A DNA stretch of 49,842 nt from Anaerolineae bacterium (GCA_013360465.1 JABWBO010000021.1:1-49842); one strand, 5' to 3'; positions 26,478-35,722 are shown, counted from the first letter of the stretch. Notes: generated from the letters alone by a model not told the origin. Numbers and translations: made by a program.

Positions 26478-27659
26478 CTAAAGTTCCAGCAGGTAGAGCT
26501 GAACGCGCCCCCCGTGATCGGAGGCGTAGAGAATCCGGCTGCCATCCCAATCCCAGGTCGGGTGACAATGACTGCTTTGGGTGTGCCATGACGTGCCGTG
26601 CGCGCACAGCGTTTGATGCGCCGCCTTGTCGCCGGAAATATCGATCAGCAGCAGATGATCGACATCATCGGCGACCAGCACCGTGCTGTCCGGGTTGGCA
26701 TGATAATGATTGCAGTAGTACGGCAGATCGATCTTCCGAACAAGCCTGCCGTCTCGATCCATCAAGCCGACGAAGGGGATCATCGCGTTTTCGTTGATGG
26801 CGACCTCCGTCACGACCGCCTGGGTGCGATGCGAGGTGATCGTGCCGTCGTGACCAGGTCCGCGATTATCGAAGAAAACGTGACCATCCTGCGTCCAGAA
26901 CTCGTGCCCGATCGCGTCGTGTTCCTGCTGACGGAAACAGGGACGAACTTCATGCGAGACGAAATCGAGGAACCAGATGCGCTGTGTGACCAGATTCCAG
27001 GGACCTTCGTGGCAGAACGTCCCCAAGGTCGGATCGACAGGCGAAAACTGGAAATGTCCGACCTGATGCGTATCCTTGAACACGTCGAACCAGCCGGAGC
27101 CGTCGATGTACGCCAGCGTGATGCGTCCGTCCTTGATCTCGTAGAACCGTTCCTTGAACCCCGCGTAGTTCGCTCCGTGATAATGAATTGGCGACGGCGA
27201 AGCCTCGTTGCGGCAGAAGGCGACGTAAGCCCGGTTGGGGGCAATCGATGGGACGCTCGCCATCGCATAAGCGCCGCGCTCCTCATAGACGACCGTCGTC
27301 TGCCCGGTTTCGGGGCGCAGCACCTTGACCTGACTGCCGCTGCTGTAGGCGATCAAATCCCCTTCAGGCGTCTTGGTTGCAGCATGCGGCGAACTCACCA
27401 CATCGTCGGAAAGCTGCTCGATTTCGCCCGTGTCCAGGTTCATGCGAAAGAGGTTGTAGTCAGGGTCTTCGTGCGGCGCGACATCTTTGCCGGAAGCGCG
27501 ATCCGACTGGAAGATGATCTCGTTTTTGCCGCGCACGAACGAATTTTCAGTGAAGTACATGTGTACGTTGTTGCCGGTGGAAGTCAGACGCTTGATCGTT
27601 CGCCCGGTCATTGGGTCGGTGAACGAGCTGATCTCCGACGCCCATGTCTTGCCCGCCAT
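26478..27659 (-). CDS. ogl: Oligogalacturonate lyase (PL22), copy 2
   Basis: The 393-residue seven-bladed propeller is close to characterised oligogalacturonate lyases, which convert digalacturonate and unsaturated dimers to monomers. Candidate active residues are R227 (TQRIW), H252 (GHEFW), H320 in NHYH and the Mn-binding Q361, H364 and H366 (WHTQSSHCHPTW). HEGPWNL is conserved with copy 1. The ATG at 27659 has AAAGGA eight bases upstream inside the end of the heparinase-like gene and gives the usual length. There is no signal peptide. Placed between the lyase gene and kduI, it supplies the monomer for KdgF and KduI. Confidence 0.92.
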   Translation of the reverse strand: MAGKTWASEISSFTDPMTGRTIKRLTSTGNNVHMYFTENSFVRGKNEIIFQSDRASGKDVAPHEDPDYNLFRMNLDTGEIEQLSDDVVSSPHAATKTPEGDLIAYSSGSQVKVLRPETGQTTVVYEERGAYAMASVPSIAPNRAYVAFCRNEASPSPIHYHGANYAGFKERFYEIKDGRITLAYIDGSGWFDVFKDTHQVGHFQFSPVDPTLGTFCHEGPWNLVTQRIWFLDFVSHEVRPCFRQQEHDAIGHEFWTQDGHVFFDNRGPGHDGTITSHRTQAVVTEVAINENAMIPFVGLMDRDGRLVRKIDLPYYCNHYHANPDSTVLVADDVDHLLLIDISGDKAAHQTLCAHGTSWHTQSSHCHPTWDWDGSRILYASDHGGRVQLYLLEL

Positions 27660-27663
27660 ATCG

Positions 27664-29517
27664 TCAATCCTTTGATGCAAGCGGCGTGAGGGTTAAGCTG
27701 AATTCTGTCCCTGTAACGCGCGTGATGAGCCGTTTGAGGACGCCGTCACGTTCATTTTCGCGGCATTCCCGCTCCAGCGTTTCCAGTGAGAACTGCGCCC
27801 CTACCGCCCTGAGCAGGATCGCCGAGTGTTCGCCCGTGATGGTCACTGTATCCCCGGCGATTCTGACATCGTGCCATGTCACGAAGCACTCGTCGATGGG
27901 CAAAGGTTCCCCGGCGAACACGAATGTGTCGGTCAGTTGGGCGACTCCGGTGTTCGCGTCGAGGCTGAGCGTGCGCTGTGCCCGCGTCAGTTGGGGGAGA
28001 TCATAGGCGGTGTGAAAATCGACCACGACGATCTTCCGTCCGTCGCGCTCACCATGCTCGATGATGGTCCCGAAGAACTGCCGCGTCCCGCCAAACTCGC
28101 GTCCGTGCTGCTGCAAATGCCCACCGATGCGCGGGATGTTGTGCAGCGAGGCGTTGGTGAAGGGGTTTTCGTAGCGGTGCTGGCGGAAATAATGCTTGCT
28201 GTATTTGCCGCGTCCGGCATCGGGGATCAGGCTTTCACCGTCGATGTGGTAGACGAAGCTGCCGACATCGACATGGCTGTGATGCCCGTCATTATGTCCG
28301 ACCGTGATCGCCAGCACGACGGGTTTGGTTTGCGCTTCGCCCACCAGCTTGACGACGCCCACCGTCGGCAAAAGGTAGTCGTGCAGCGGCGGCGCTTCGC
28401 AGTCCTTGCCGTCCCACCAGACGATCTGGCGCAGCATGATCGGCAGTTTGGCGATGGAATAGCTGTGTTCGTCGGGGCGGCTGCTGCCGCCGATCAAAGC
28501 GCGCAGCTCGCTCACGCCGGTGCGTTCAGCGATACGCTGCACAATGCCCGCCGGAAGCTGCACGGTATCGGGCGTGTCGCCGAAATTCAGGTACATTGGC
28601 GGTTTGAGCGCCATCCCGACCGGATAATAGGCGATGGCTTTCATGCGCTCGCTCGCCAGCAGATCGTATTCTCCGCCGCTGATCTCGCGCAGCAGTTCGG
28701 CGACGGTGACATAGTACATCAAGCCGTATGCCCAGTAGCCGACGCCCTCAATGCTGCCGCCATCCTCCTCGAATGCCGTGTTGATGTAGGTATCGAAGCC
28801 TTCCAGCACCATCGACAGCGCTTCGGTCAGCGTTTGCAGGTCTTTTTCCAGCCGCAGGAACGCCAAGCCGATGCTGCCGTTGCATACCCCATTCCAGTTG
28901 AGTTCGCCCTTGAACCACCAGTGATCCCGTCCATACGCCAGATAGGGCTGGAAGATGTGCCGTTCGACTTCCTGCCGCACCCGTTGGTAGACCTCCGGCG
29001 CGAGATCATCCGCCAGCAGGTAGACGGTTTCGGCAAGGATCGCCCCGGTTTCGGCGGCGAAGAGATCGATGCTGTCCGGCTGGCGCGTGAGCGACGTGTG
29101 CGCGCCGAGCGGTTCGGCGCGGATGATCGGCGGGGGGACATCCCAGTAATCGGGTCCCTGTTCCTCGTGCGCCGGGACGACCCACGACGTTTCCTCGCAG
29201 ATCGCCCAGAGCAAGTCTTGCACCGGATCGATCATCGAGCGGTCGCCCATGATGGTTTCGACCAGCGCGCGGGTCAGCATGGCGCGCCGGCGAAAATAGG
29301 GGTTCTGATAGCCGGGGCGTTCGCCGGTGCGCTCAAATTCGCGGTAGCTGGAATAGCTGAGCATCGGAATATCGTGAACGTCCGGCACGACCTGGCGCAT
29401 GACCGCCAGCAGATGTGGTGCCGCCGCCGCCTGACGAATTTGCTCGCGCAGGTCGGCGACGGGCGCGGGCGAACGCAGCCAGCGTTTCAGTTGTGCGGAC
29501 GATGGGCGGCTGGACAT
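27664..29517 (-). CDS. Heparinase II/III-like polysaccharide lyase
   Basis: The 617-residue protein combines an N-terminal (alpha/alpha) toroid (about 1-370) and a beta-sandwich (380-617), as in heparinase II/III-type lyases. NWNGVCNGSIGLAFL (207-221), DGGSIEGVGYWAYG with Y261, and HNDGHHSHVDVGSFVYHIDG (408-427) are the expected active-site segments. Tyr and His in these positions drive beta-elimination next to uronic acids. There is no signal peptide, unusual for the fold and consistent with attack on imported oligomers. The substrate is not readable. It might be glucuronate or galacturonate oligomers. It starts three bases after the importer ATPase and ends four before ogl, so it is part of the same transcript. 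Confidence 0.82.
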   Translation of the reverse strand: MSSRPSSAQLKRWLRSPAPVADLREQIRQAAAAPHLLAVMRQVVPDVHDIPMLSYSSYREFERTGERPGYQNPYFRRRAMLTRALVETIMGDRSMIDPVQDLLWAICEETSWVVPAHEEQGPDYWDVPPPIIRAEPLGAHTSLTRQPDSIDLFAAETGAILAETVYLLADDLAPEVYQRVRQEVERHIFQPYLAYGRDHWWFKGELNWNGVCNGSIGLAFLRLEKDLQTLTEALSMVLEGFDTYINTAFEEDGGSIEGVGYWAYGLMYYVTVAELLREISGGEYDLLASERMKAIAYYPVGMALKPPMYLNFGDTPDTVQLPAGIVQRIAERTGVSELRALIGGSSRPDEHSYSIAKLPIMLRQIVWWDGKDCEAPPLHDYLLPTVGVVKLVGEAQTKPVVLAITVGHNDGHHSHVDVGSFVYHIDGESLIPDAGRGKYSKHYFRQHRYENPFTNASLHNIPRIGGHLQQHGREFGGTRQFFGTIIEHGERDGRKIVVVDFHTAYDLPQLTRAQRTLSLDANTGVAQLTDTFVFAGEPLPIDECFVTWHDVRIAGDTVTITGEHSAILLRAVGAQFSLETLERECRENERDGVLKRLITRVTGTEFSLTLTPLASKD

Positions 29518-29520
29518 GAT

Positions 29521-30540
29521 CTAGTGAACCCCTGTAAGAGTCAGCTCATCGGCGAAGTGACAGGCTGCACCGTGCCCGTCACGCTCGCGCCACGCCGGGA
29601 CCTGCTGCCTGCAAATGTCCTGGGCATAGCGGCAGCGGGTGTGGAAAACACAGCCGGTCGGCGGCTTGGCGGGATTGGGCACATCCCCGGAAAGGACGAT
29701 TCGTTCCCGCTTGAGGTCCGGGTTGGTCGAAGGCACGGCAGAGAGCAGCGCCTCGGTATACGGGTGAAGCGGCTGGCGATAGAGCCTGCTGGATTCCGCC
29801 AGCTCCATGATTTTGCCGAGATACATCACGGCGACGCGGCTGCTGATGTGCTGGACCACCGACAGATCATGAGCGATGAACAGGTAGGTCAGCCCGAATT
29901 CCTGCTGCAGGTCTTGCAGCAGATTGACCACCTGCGCCTGAACTGACACGTCGAGCGCCGATACCGGCTCGTCGCACACGATCAGGCTCGGACGCAGCGC
30001 CAGCGCGCGGGCGATGCCGATGCGCTGGCGCTGACCGCCGCTGAAGGCATTGGGATAGCGATTCATGTGTTCGGGGCGCAAACCGACTTTTCGCAGCAGT
30101 CCCGCTACCTCTTCTTTGAACTTCGTCGGCGTTTTGCCTTCGCGGATCACGAGCGGCTCACTCACAATGTCCAACACCGTCATACGCGGGTTGAGCGACG
30201 AATAGGGGTCTTGAAAGATCATCTGGATTTCGTGGCGAAACGATCTCAGATCATGGTGACTCAACTGCGCGAAATCGACGGGCGCTCCCCCCGCAGAATC
30301 GGCATGATACAGTACTTCGCCCGAGGTCGGCTGGTAGGCGCGCACAATACAGCGTCCGGCTGTTGTCTTGCCACAGCCGCTCTCGCCGACCAGTCCGAGC
30401 GTTTCGCCGCGCCGCACCGCGAAGCTGATGCCATCGACGGCGCGCACATAACCAACCGTGCGTTTGAGTACGCCGCGCCGGATGGGGAAGTGCATTTTCA
30501 GATCATTGACTTCCAGCAGTGTCCGGGAATGTTCGGTCAT
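29521..30540 (-). CDS. ABC importer system 2, ATPase F (DppF-like)
   Basis: The 339-residue ATPase shows Walker [10 protein letters not shown]-loop [13 protein letters not shown], signature [10 protein letters not shown], Walker [13 protein letters not shown] and H-loop FIAHDLSVV. The C-terminal extension has cysteines in [15 protein letters not shown]. It is closely related to the subunit at 14141. AGGA lies five bases before the ATG. It is encoded six bases after its partner and immediately before the heparinase-like gene, an arrangement that ties uptake to cleavage. Confidence 0.9.
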   Translation of the reverse strand: MTEHSRTLLEVNDLKMHFPIRRGVLKRTVGYVRAVDGISFAVRRGETLGLVGESGCGKTTAGRCIVRAYQPTSGEVLYHADSAGGAPVDFAQLSHHDLRSFRHEIQMIFQDPYSSLNPRMTVLDIVSEPLVIREGKTPTKFKEEVAGLLRKVGLRPEHMNRYPNAFSGGQRQRIGIARALALRPSLIVCDEPVSALDVSVQAQVVNLLQDLQQEFGLTYLFIAHDLSVVQHISSRVAVMYLGKIMELAESSRLYRQPLHPYTEALLSAVPSTNPDLKRERIVLSGDVPNPAKPPTGCVFHTRCRYAQDICRQQVPAWRERDGHGAACHFADELTLTGVH

Positions 30541-30546
30541 CAGGTC

Positions 30547-31557
30547 CTAACCACCTTCCGCGTATAAAGTGCAGCGCACGCGATGCCCTGGTTCGACTTC
30601 GACCAGCGGTACGCCGGTCGGATCGCTGCATGCCTGCTTCTTCTGCTTGACTGGGCAGCGGTCGAAGAATGCGCAGCCCTTGGGGACGTTGAACGGATCG
30701 GGGATCATGCCCGGTATGGGATGCAGACGGCGCTGATGGCTGCTCATCTCTGGCACCGATTGCAGCAGCCCCACCGTATAGGGATGAGACGGCCTCTTAA
30801 AGATCATGTCACGGTCGCCGACTTCGACCACTTTGCCCAGATACATGACGGCGACGCGGTCGGCGACTTCGTTGATCACGCCGAGGTTGTGCGTGATCAT
30901 CATGATGGCGGAGTTGAACTTCTGCTGCAAATCGCGCATCAGGTCGAGGATCTGCGCCTGGATCGTTACATCGAGCGCCGTCGTCGGCTCATCGGCGATC
31001 AGGAGCTGCGGGTTGCACGACAGTGCCATCGCGATCATCACGCGCTGGCGCATTCCGCCGGAATACTGATGCGGATAGGAGCGGATGAACTCGCGCGCGT
31101 TGGCGATGCGCACCAGCTCCAGCATTTTCACGGCGCGCGCTTCGGCTTCGCTGCGGTCAACCCGCTGGTGCAGCGTGATCGCTTCCATAATCTGATCGCC
31201 GATAGTGTGCATCGGTGAAAGCGATGTCATAGGTTCCTGGAAGATCATGGCGATCTCGTTGCCACGAATATCGCGCATCAGCGTGCCGTTCGGATCAAGC
31301 TGCGCCGTATCGACCTCATCACCGCCGGGGCGACGGAACCAGATTTCACCCCGCTGGATTCTGGCGGCCCGTTTGGGCAGGAGGCGCATCACGCTGTGCG
31401 CGGTCACGCTCTTGCCACAGCCCGATTCACCCACTACGCCCAGCGTCTCGCCCTTGCGAATATCCAGCGTCACGCCGTCTATGCCGCGCACCATGCCGTC
31501 AAGGGTGCGAAACTGCACTTCCAGATCGCTCACTTCCAGAATATTTTCCGGTTTCAT
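30547..31557 (-). CDS. ABC importer system 2, ATPase D (DppD-like)
   Basis: This 336-residue ATPase has Walker [10 protein letters not shown]-loop [10 protein letters not shown], signature [10 protein letters not shown], Walker [13 protein letters not shown] and H-loop MITHNLGVI. The C-terminal cysteine region reads GCAFFDRCPVKQKKQAC. The ATG at 31557 is chosen over an earlier one at 31569 because GAGG lies seven bases before it, leaving an eight-base gap from the permease gene. Confidence 0.9.
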   Translation of the reverse strand: MKPENILEVSDLEVQFRTLDGMVRGIDGVTLDIRKGETLGVVGESGCGKSVTAHSVMRLLPKRAARIQRGEIWFRRPGGDEVDTAQLDPNGTLMRDIRGNEIAMIFQEPMTSLSPMHTIGDQIMEAITLHQRVDRSEAEARAVKMLELVRIANAREFIRSYPHQYSGGMRQRVMIAMALSCNPQLLIADEPTTALDVTIQAQILDLMRDLQQKFNSAIMMITHNLGVINEVADRVAVMYLGKVVEVGDRDMIFKRPSHPYTVGLLQSVPEMSSHQRRLHPIPGMIPDPFNVPKGCAFFDRCPVKQKKQACSDPTGVPLVEVEPGHRVRCTLYAEGG

Positions 31558-31565
31558 GGCGCACC

Positions 31566-32750
31566 TCAAATCGTGAACGGGTCGGCAGCGTCGCGCAGCC
31601 CATCGCCAAGGAAACTGAATGCCAGAATGGCGATCACGATCACGATGGCGGGCGAAAGCACCCAGGGATAGAGCGCCAGCGATTCGAAATTCTGCGCCTC
31701 TTGCAGCAGCACACCCCAGCTGGTGATCGGCGGACGCAGCCCCAAGCCGAGAAAACTGAGCGCGGTCTCCGCGATGATCATCGCGGGCAGCGCCAGCGTC
31801 GCCACGACGATGATCTGCCCGAAGGTCGCCGGAATCAGGTGCTTGAAGATGATACGGGCGTGGGATGCGCCGGCGAGCCGCGCCGCCATAACATAGTCGC
31901 TTTCACGCAGCGAGAGTACCATGCCGCGCAGCTGACGCGCCAGCCATGTCCAGCCGATCAGCGACAGGATCACCGTGATGGCGAAGTAGGTCTCTTGCTG
32001 ACTCCAGCCCGCCGGAATTGCCGCAGAGAGCGCCATCCACAGCGGGATCGTCGGAAAGGCGCGCACGATTTCGATCAAGCGCTGGATAACGTCATCCACC
32101 CATCCGCCGAAATAACCGGAAGCGATGCCGAATATGGTCCCCAGGATGAGGCTCAGCACCACGCCGACCAGACCGATGGTGAGGGAGATCTGGCTGCCAT
32201 AGATGATGCGCGAGAACATGTCGCGCCCCTGCCGATCCGTGCCGAGCAGGCTGATCAGCCCGCCCTGTTCGTTGAGAAAGAGATGGATGTCCGTCTCAAT
32301 CAAGCCAAACAACTTGTAGGCTTCGCCGCGCGCAAAGAAAGTCAAATAGAGTTTATTCTCGGTCTGTCGATACACCCGCCGCAGGTTGGAGTCGAATTCG
32401 GTGATGACTTCGTAGACGAAGGGGCGAAACTGCCCTTCGTCGATGAGGTGGATCTGCTGCGGCGGCAGGTAAACCTGCTGGACGAAGCGCGTGGTCAGAC
32501 CATAAGGGGCGACAAACGGCGCAGCAAGGGTGATTAGGTAGAAGAACAGCACGATGACTCCGCCGAACATCGCCGCCTTGTTGCGCCGAAAACGCCGACT
32601 CATGATCGCCCACTGCGAGACGGCGAAACGCGCCTCATTCGCGCTCAACTCCTGCAATTCGCCCGACTCGGTCTGCGATTTTTCGGCGAGTTCACGGTAC
32701 AGGTCCTGCAGTTCCGCTGAAATCTGCTCGACATCCTTGCGTATGATCAT
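31566..32750 (-). CDS. ABC importer system 2, permease C (DppC-like) with an enlarged outer loop
   Basis: The 394-residue permease has a charged cytoplasmic N-terminal extension (about 55 residues, predicted helical: ISAELQDLYRELAEKS), a first helix (GGVIVLFFYLITLAAPFVAPY) and then about 86 residues before LGTDRQGRDMFSR. That loop is similar in size and pattern (LIDEGQF, YKLFGLIETDIHLF) to the one in the permease at 11938. The EAA motif is AARLAGASHARIIFKHL. Its ATG overlaps the stop of the DppB-like gene (ATGA), indicating translational coupling. Confidence 0.88.
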   Translation of the reverse strand: MIIRKDVEQISAELQDLYRELAEKSQTESGELQELSANEARFAVSQWAIMSRRFRRNKAAMFGGVIVLFFYLITLAAPFVAPYGLTTRFVQQVYLPPQQIHLIDEGQFRPFVYEVITEFDSNLRRVYRQTENKLYLTFFARGEAYKLFGLIETDIHLFLNEQGGLISLLGTDRQGRDMFSRIIYGSQISLTIGLVGVVLSLILGTIFGIASGYFGGWVDDVIQRLIEIVRAFPTIPLWMALSAAIPAGWSQQETYFAITVILSLIGWTWLARQLRGMVLSLRESDYVMAARLAGASHARIIFKHLIPATFGQIIVVATLALPAMIIAETALSFLGLGLRPPITSWGVLLQEAQNFESLALYPWVLSPAIVIVIAILAFSFLGDGLRDAADPFTI

Positions 32751-33730
32751 GTGTAGACAATCCTTGGGTCTAGCCACGCCAGGACCAGATCGGAGATCAG
32801 ATTAGCGACCAGCAGCATGACGGACATGATCATCAGGAAAGTTCCGGCGACGTACATGTCTTGACTGAGGAGCGCCCGCAGAAACAGCGGACCCGTCGTC
32901 GGCACAGTCATGACTACGCCGATCAGGATGGACGACGAGATGATCTTCGGGATTTCGAGCGCCGTGACCGTGACGACGGGGTTCAGCGCGGAACGCACGA
33001 CATACTTGTTGATGACCTTGCGTTCGGTCAGTCCTTTGGCGCGTGCGGTGGTCACATACTGCTGATTCATCGCGTCCAGCATGCCGTTGCGCATGATGCG
33101 CATGAGCTGCGCCGTACTCGCCAACCCCAGGATCAGGGCGGGGGGCCAGATGTGCAGGAAGAAGTCCCACGCTTTGGCGGCGTTCAGCGGCGCGCTGATA
33201 TATTCCTGTGAGATGAAACCGACGACATCCAGGCGCAGGACAATGCCGCCGACATAGACCCAGATCAATGCCAGCAGGAAACCGGGCACGGACAAGCCGA
33301 GGAAGGCGACCACCGACAGCGCGACATCGCCCGCCGAGTACTGATGCGTCGCCGAATAGATGCCTATGGGAATTCCCAACCCGACCATGACGAACACCGA
33401 TGCCCCACCCAACAGCAGCGTGTACCATACCTGATCGTCAATCAGGGGCAGGACATCGGTACTCCACTCGAAAGAGTAGCCAAAATCTCCGCGCGCGAAA
33501 CCGCCGACCCACTTGAGATACTGGTTGATGAACGGCTCATCCAAGCCATACCGCCCACGCAGCAGATCGGCGGTCTCGTTCGACATTCCGCCGCCGCTGG
33601 ACCCCTGAACCGCCTGCAGCGTGGTGAAGAAATCACCCGGCGGAAGCTGGATGATGGTGAACGAGATGAACGAGATGATGAGCAGCATGGGGATCATCGC
33701 GAGTATACGCCTGACGACGTATGCGACCAT
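32747..33730 (-). CDS. ABC importer system 2, permease B (DppB-like)
   Basis: The 327-residue permease starts MVAYVVRRILAMIPMLLIIS and contains IIQLPPGDF, about six helices and the coupling motif TTARAKGLTERKVINKY. GGAGG lies six bases before the ATG at 33730, and the GTG six bases earlier is less likely. It is 87 bases downstream of the binding-protein gene, with a hairpin between them. It is a close relative of the permease at 10944. Confidence 0.9.
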   Translation of the reverse strand: MVAYVVRRILAMIPMLLIISFISFTIIQLPPGDFFTTLQAVQGSSGGGMSNETADLLRGRYGLDEPFINQYLKWVGGFARGDFGYSFEWSTDVLPLIDDQVWYTLLLGGASVFVMVGLGIPIGIYSATHQYSAGDVALSVVAFLGLSVPGFLLALIWVYVGGIVLRLDVVGFISQEYISAPLNAAKAWDFFLHIWPPALILGLASTAQLMRIMRNGMLDAMNQQYVTTARAKGLTERKVINKYVVRSALNPVVTVTALEIPKIISSSILIGVVMTVPTTGPLFLRALLSQDMYVAGTFLMIMSVMLLVANLISDLVLAWLDPRIVYT

Positions 33731-33770
33731 CAGCACCTCCGAAACGATATAAGTCCGATGAAAAAGAAGC

Positions 33771-33800
33771 GGATCGGAGGCAGCGTTACGCCTCCGATCC
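33771..33800 (-). promoter_or_regulatory. Intercistronic hairpin after the binding-protein gene (system 2)
   Basis: GGATCGGAGGC (33771-33781) and its exact complement (33790-33800) make an 11-bp stem with an 8-base loop. It lies in the spacer between the binding-protein gene and the DppB-like gene, the same position as the hairpins of systems 1 and 3. There is no T-tract. It probably stabilises the upstream message or limits read-through. Confidence 0.6.
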
Positions 33801-33817
33801 GGTCATCGTCTCACGGG

Positions 33818-35722
33818 CTACTGATTGGCGTCGCCATCCGTGAAGTAGAAGTGCGCGGGGTCCATCGTCCCCGGCGTCATGATGATCCAGTCCGCCGTGT
33901 GGTTTTCGGACACGTTCATGAAGTTGTTCTTGACCACAACCGGGTTCGGCACCAAGCCGACCGTGCCGAGCGTCCACAGGTTTTCGGTGGAGGTGCGCAC
34001 GATCTGCTGGCAGATTTCCGTCTGGCGCGCCGGCTCAATCGTCAGCTTGTACTCGTCGTACAGGTCCATCACCGCGCGGAGTTCTGCTGTCGGTTCTTCG
34101 CCGCTTGCGCCGCCGGACTTGTACCACGTGCCGAATGCCGGAGCCATCCAGGAGCGCTCGTCGAAGGGGAACTGGTAGACCGGATCGACCATCGGCACGA
34201 GACCGCGATCCGTCGTCCACGTCGCCACCATAACTTCGTTCGCGCCGGCACGGGGCCAGTAGACGTCACGAGTCATCGATTCGACTTCGGTGCGCACGCC
34301 GACCTCATTCCACCACTGCGAGATCAGCTCCAGCGAGTCGGCGATGGTTGCTTCGGTGTCGGACGATTCAACGATGAGCAGCAGTTCAGAACCATCCGCA
34401 AAGCTGTAGAAGCCATCCGCGCCGCGAACGAGTCCCGCCTCTGCCAGCAGTTGATGCGCGAGTTCGGGATCGTATTCCCCGTGAATGTTCTCAATTTCGG
34501 GGATGTAGCACGGCGAATCGGGCACGACGGTCTCGGTGCGCGGGACGCCTTGACCCAGGAACACCAATTGATTGAGCGTATCGCGGTCAATGGCATGGGA
34601 CATGGCGCGGCGGAAGCTGAGGTTCTGGAACAGCGCGCGATACTGAGGATCGCCATAGCTCTGATTGAACCACAGAGTCGCGTTGGAAGCCGTCGCCTGG
34701 GGCCACAGCAGCATGTGGTAATTGCCGGCTTCAGCGTTTTCCTGATAGACCGGATACTGGGTCAGGCTGATGGCGCGCGCCTGCATACTCAGATCGCCCG
34801 CGATCCCCATCGTGTTCACTCCAGAGGCGCCATCGACCAGATGGAAGTAGACTTCATCGATATAGGGGAGCTGATTGCCCGCTTCATCGACGCGCCAGTA
34901 GTACGGGTTGCGCTCCGCTACCATCAGCGTTGTGCCTTCTTCGTACTGCGCGATCTTCCAGGCGGTCATGACCGGACGATCCACGTTGTAGTCGAACGCC
35001 GCCGCCTCGAATGCTTCATAGCTGCCTGTCGTGCTGTATGCCGGGTGGAACTGCTCAAGATAGTGCTTGGGCGCATAGAAGCCGAAGCGCTCGAAGCCGA
35101 GGGGCCACTGACTGCCATGAAACGCCAGACCGACGGTTTCCGCCAGACCGTTCACCGCAGCGAACTTGAGGGTGATCGTATTATCGTCGATCTTCTCAAG
35201 CTGCATCGGTTCGCCGCCGACCCGCCATTCGCCATGAATCGAGGCGGTGATGTTGGTATCGGTTTCGATGGCTTCCCACCAGAAGATCACATCATCGACG
35301 GTGAACGGCGCACCATCCGACCAGCGCAGACCCTCACGGAAGTGGAGCGTGAGTTCAGTGCCGTCTTCATTCCAAGACCATTCGTCCGCCAGACCGGGCT
35401 GAACCGGATCGCTTGGGTTGCGGGGCCAGCGCAGCACAGGATCATAGACGATACGCCCGAAGGCATGGAAGTCGTTGACGCCGCGCCATGCGCGATGCCA
35501 GACACCGCCGTACACGCCGATGGTCTCCTCTTCGACGAGATTCACGACACCCGGAGTGACCGGCAGACGCTCGGCAACGGGGGGAAGTTCGCCCGCCGCG
35601 ACTCGTTCTGCCAGCATCGGCGCTTCGTTATAAACCGTGTCCTGCGCAAAAACCGCGCTGCTCAGCAGCGCTGTTACGGCAAGAGCGATGAGGATGAATG
35701 TAAACAAACGCTTGTGCGACAT
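33818..35722 (-). CDS. ABC importer system 2, Sec-exported solute-binding protein (SBP_bac_5)
   Basis: The 634-residue receptor starts with an ordinary Sec signal (MSHKRLFTFILIALAVTALL, cut near VFAQ) and no lipobox. The mature part opens EAPMLAERVAAGELPPVAER, nearly the same as the binding protein of system 1, and is a family 5 protein (LHFREGLRWSDGAPFTVDDV, FRRAMSHAIDRDTLNQ). It should bind a uronate oligomer, judging by the downstream lyases. The ATG at 35722 has GGAG eight bases before it and gives a proper signal, whereas an upstream frame extension does not. How an unanchored receptor stays at the cell surface is not evident. Confidence 0.88.
   Translation of the reverse strand: MSHKRLFTFILIALAVTALLSSAVFAQDTVYNEAPMLAERVAAGELPPVAERLPVTPGVVNLVEEETIGVYGGVWHRAWRGVNDFHAFGRIVYDPVLRWPRNPSDPVQPGLADEWSWNEDGTELTLHFREGLRWSDGAPFTVDDVIFWWEAIETDTNITASIHGEWRVGGEPMQLEKIDDNTITLKFAAVNGLAETVGLAFHGSQWPLGFERFGFYAPKHYLEQFHPAYSTTGSYEAFEAAAFDYNVDRPVMTAWKIAQYEEGTTLMVAERNPYYWRVDEAGNQLPYIDEVYFHLVDGASGVNTMGIAGDLSMQARAISLTQYPVYQENAEAGNYHMLLWPQATASNATLWFNQSYGDPQYRALFQNLSFRRAMSHAIDRDTLNQLVFLGQGVPRTETVVPDSPCYIPEIENIHGEYDPELAHQLLAEAGLVRGADGFYSFADGSELLLIVESSDTEATIADSLELISQWWNEVGVRTEVESMTRDVYWPRAGANEVMVATWTTDRGLVPMVDPVYQFPFDERSWMAPAFGTWYKSGGASGEEPTAELRAVMDLYDEYKLTIEPARQTEICQQIVRTSTENLWTLGTVGLVPNPVVVKNNFMNVSENHTADWIIMTPGTMDPAHFYFTDGDANQ

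Noticed and set aside
27826-29946. About 700-codon plus-strand open frame opposite the heparinase-like gene
   Set aside because: Antisense artefact. The opposite strand has conserved lyase motifs, and no ribosome site or known domain supports this frame.
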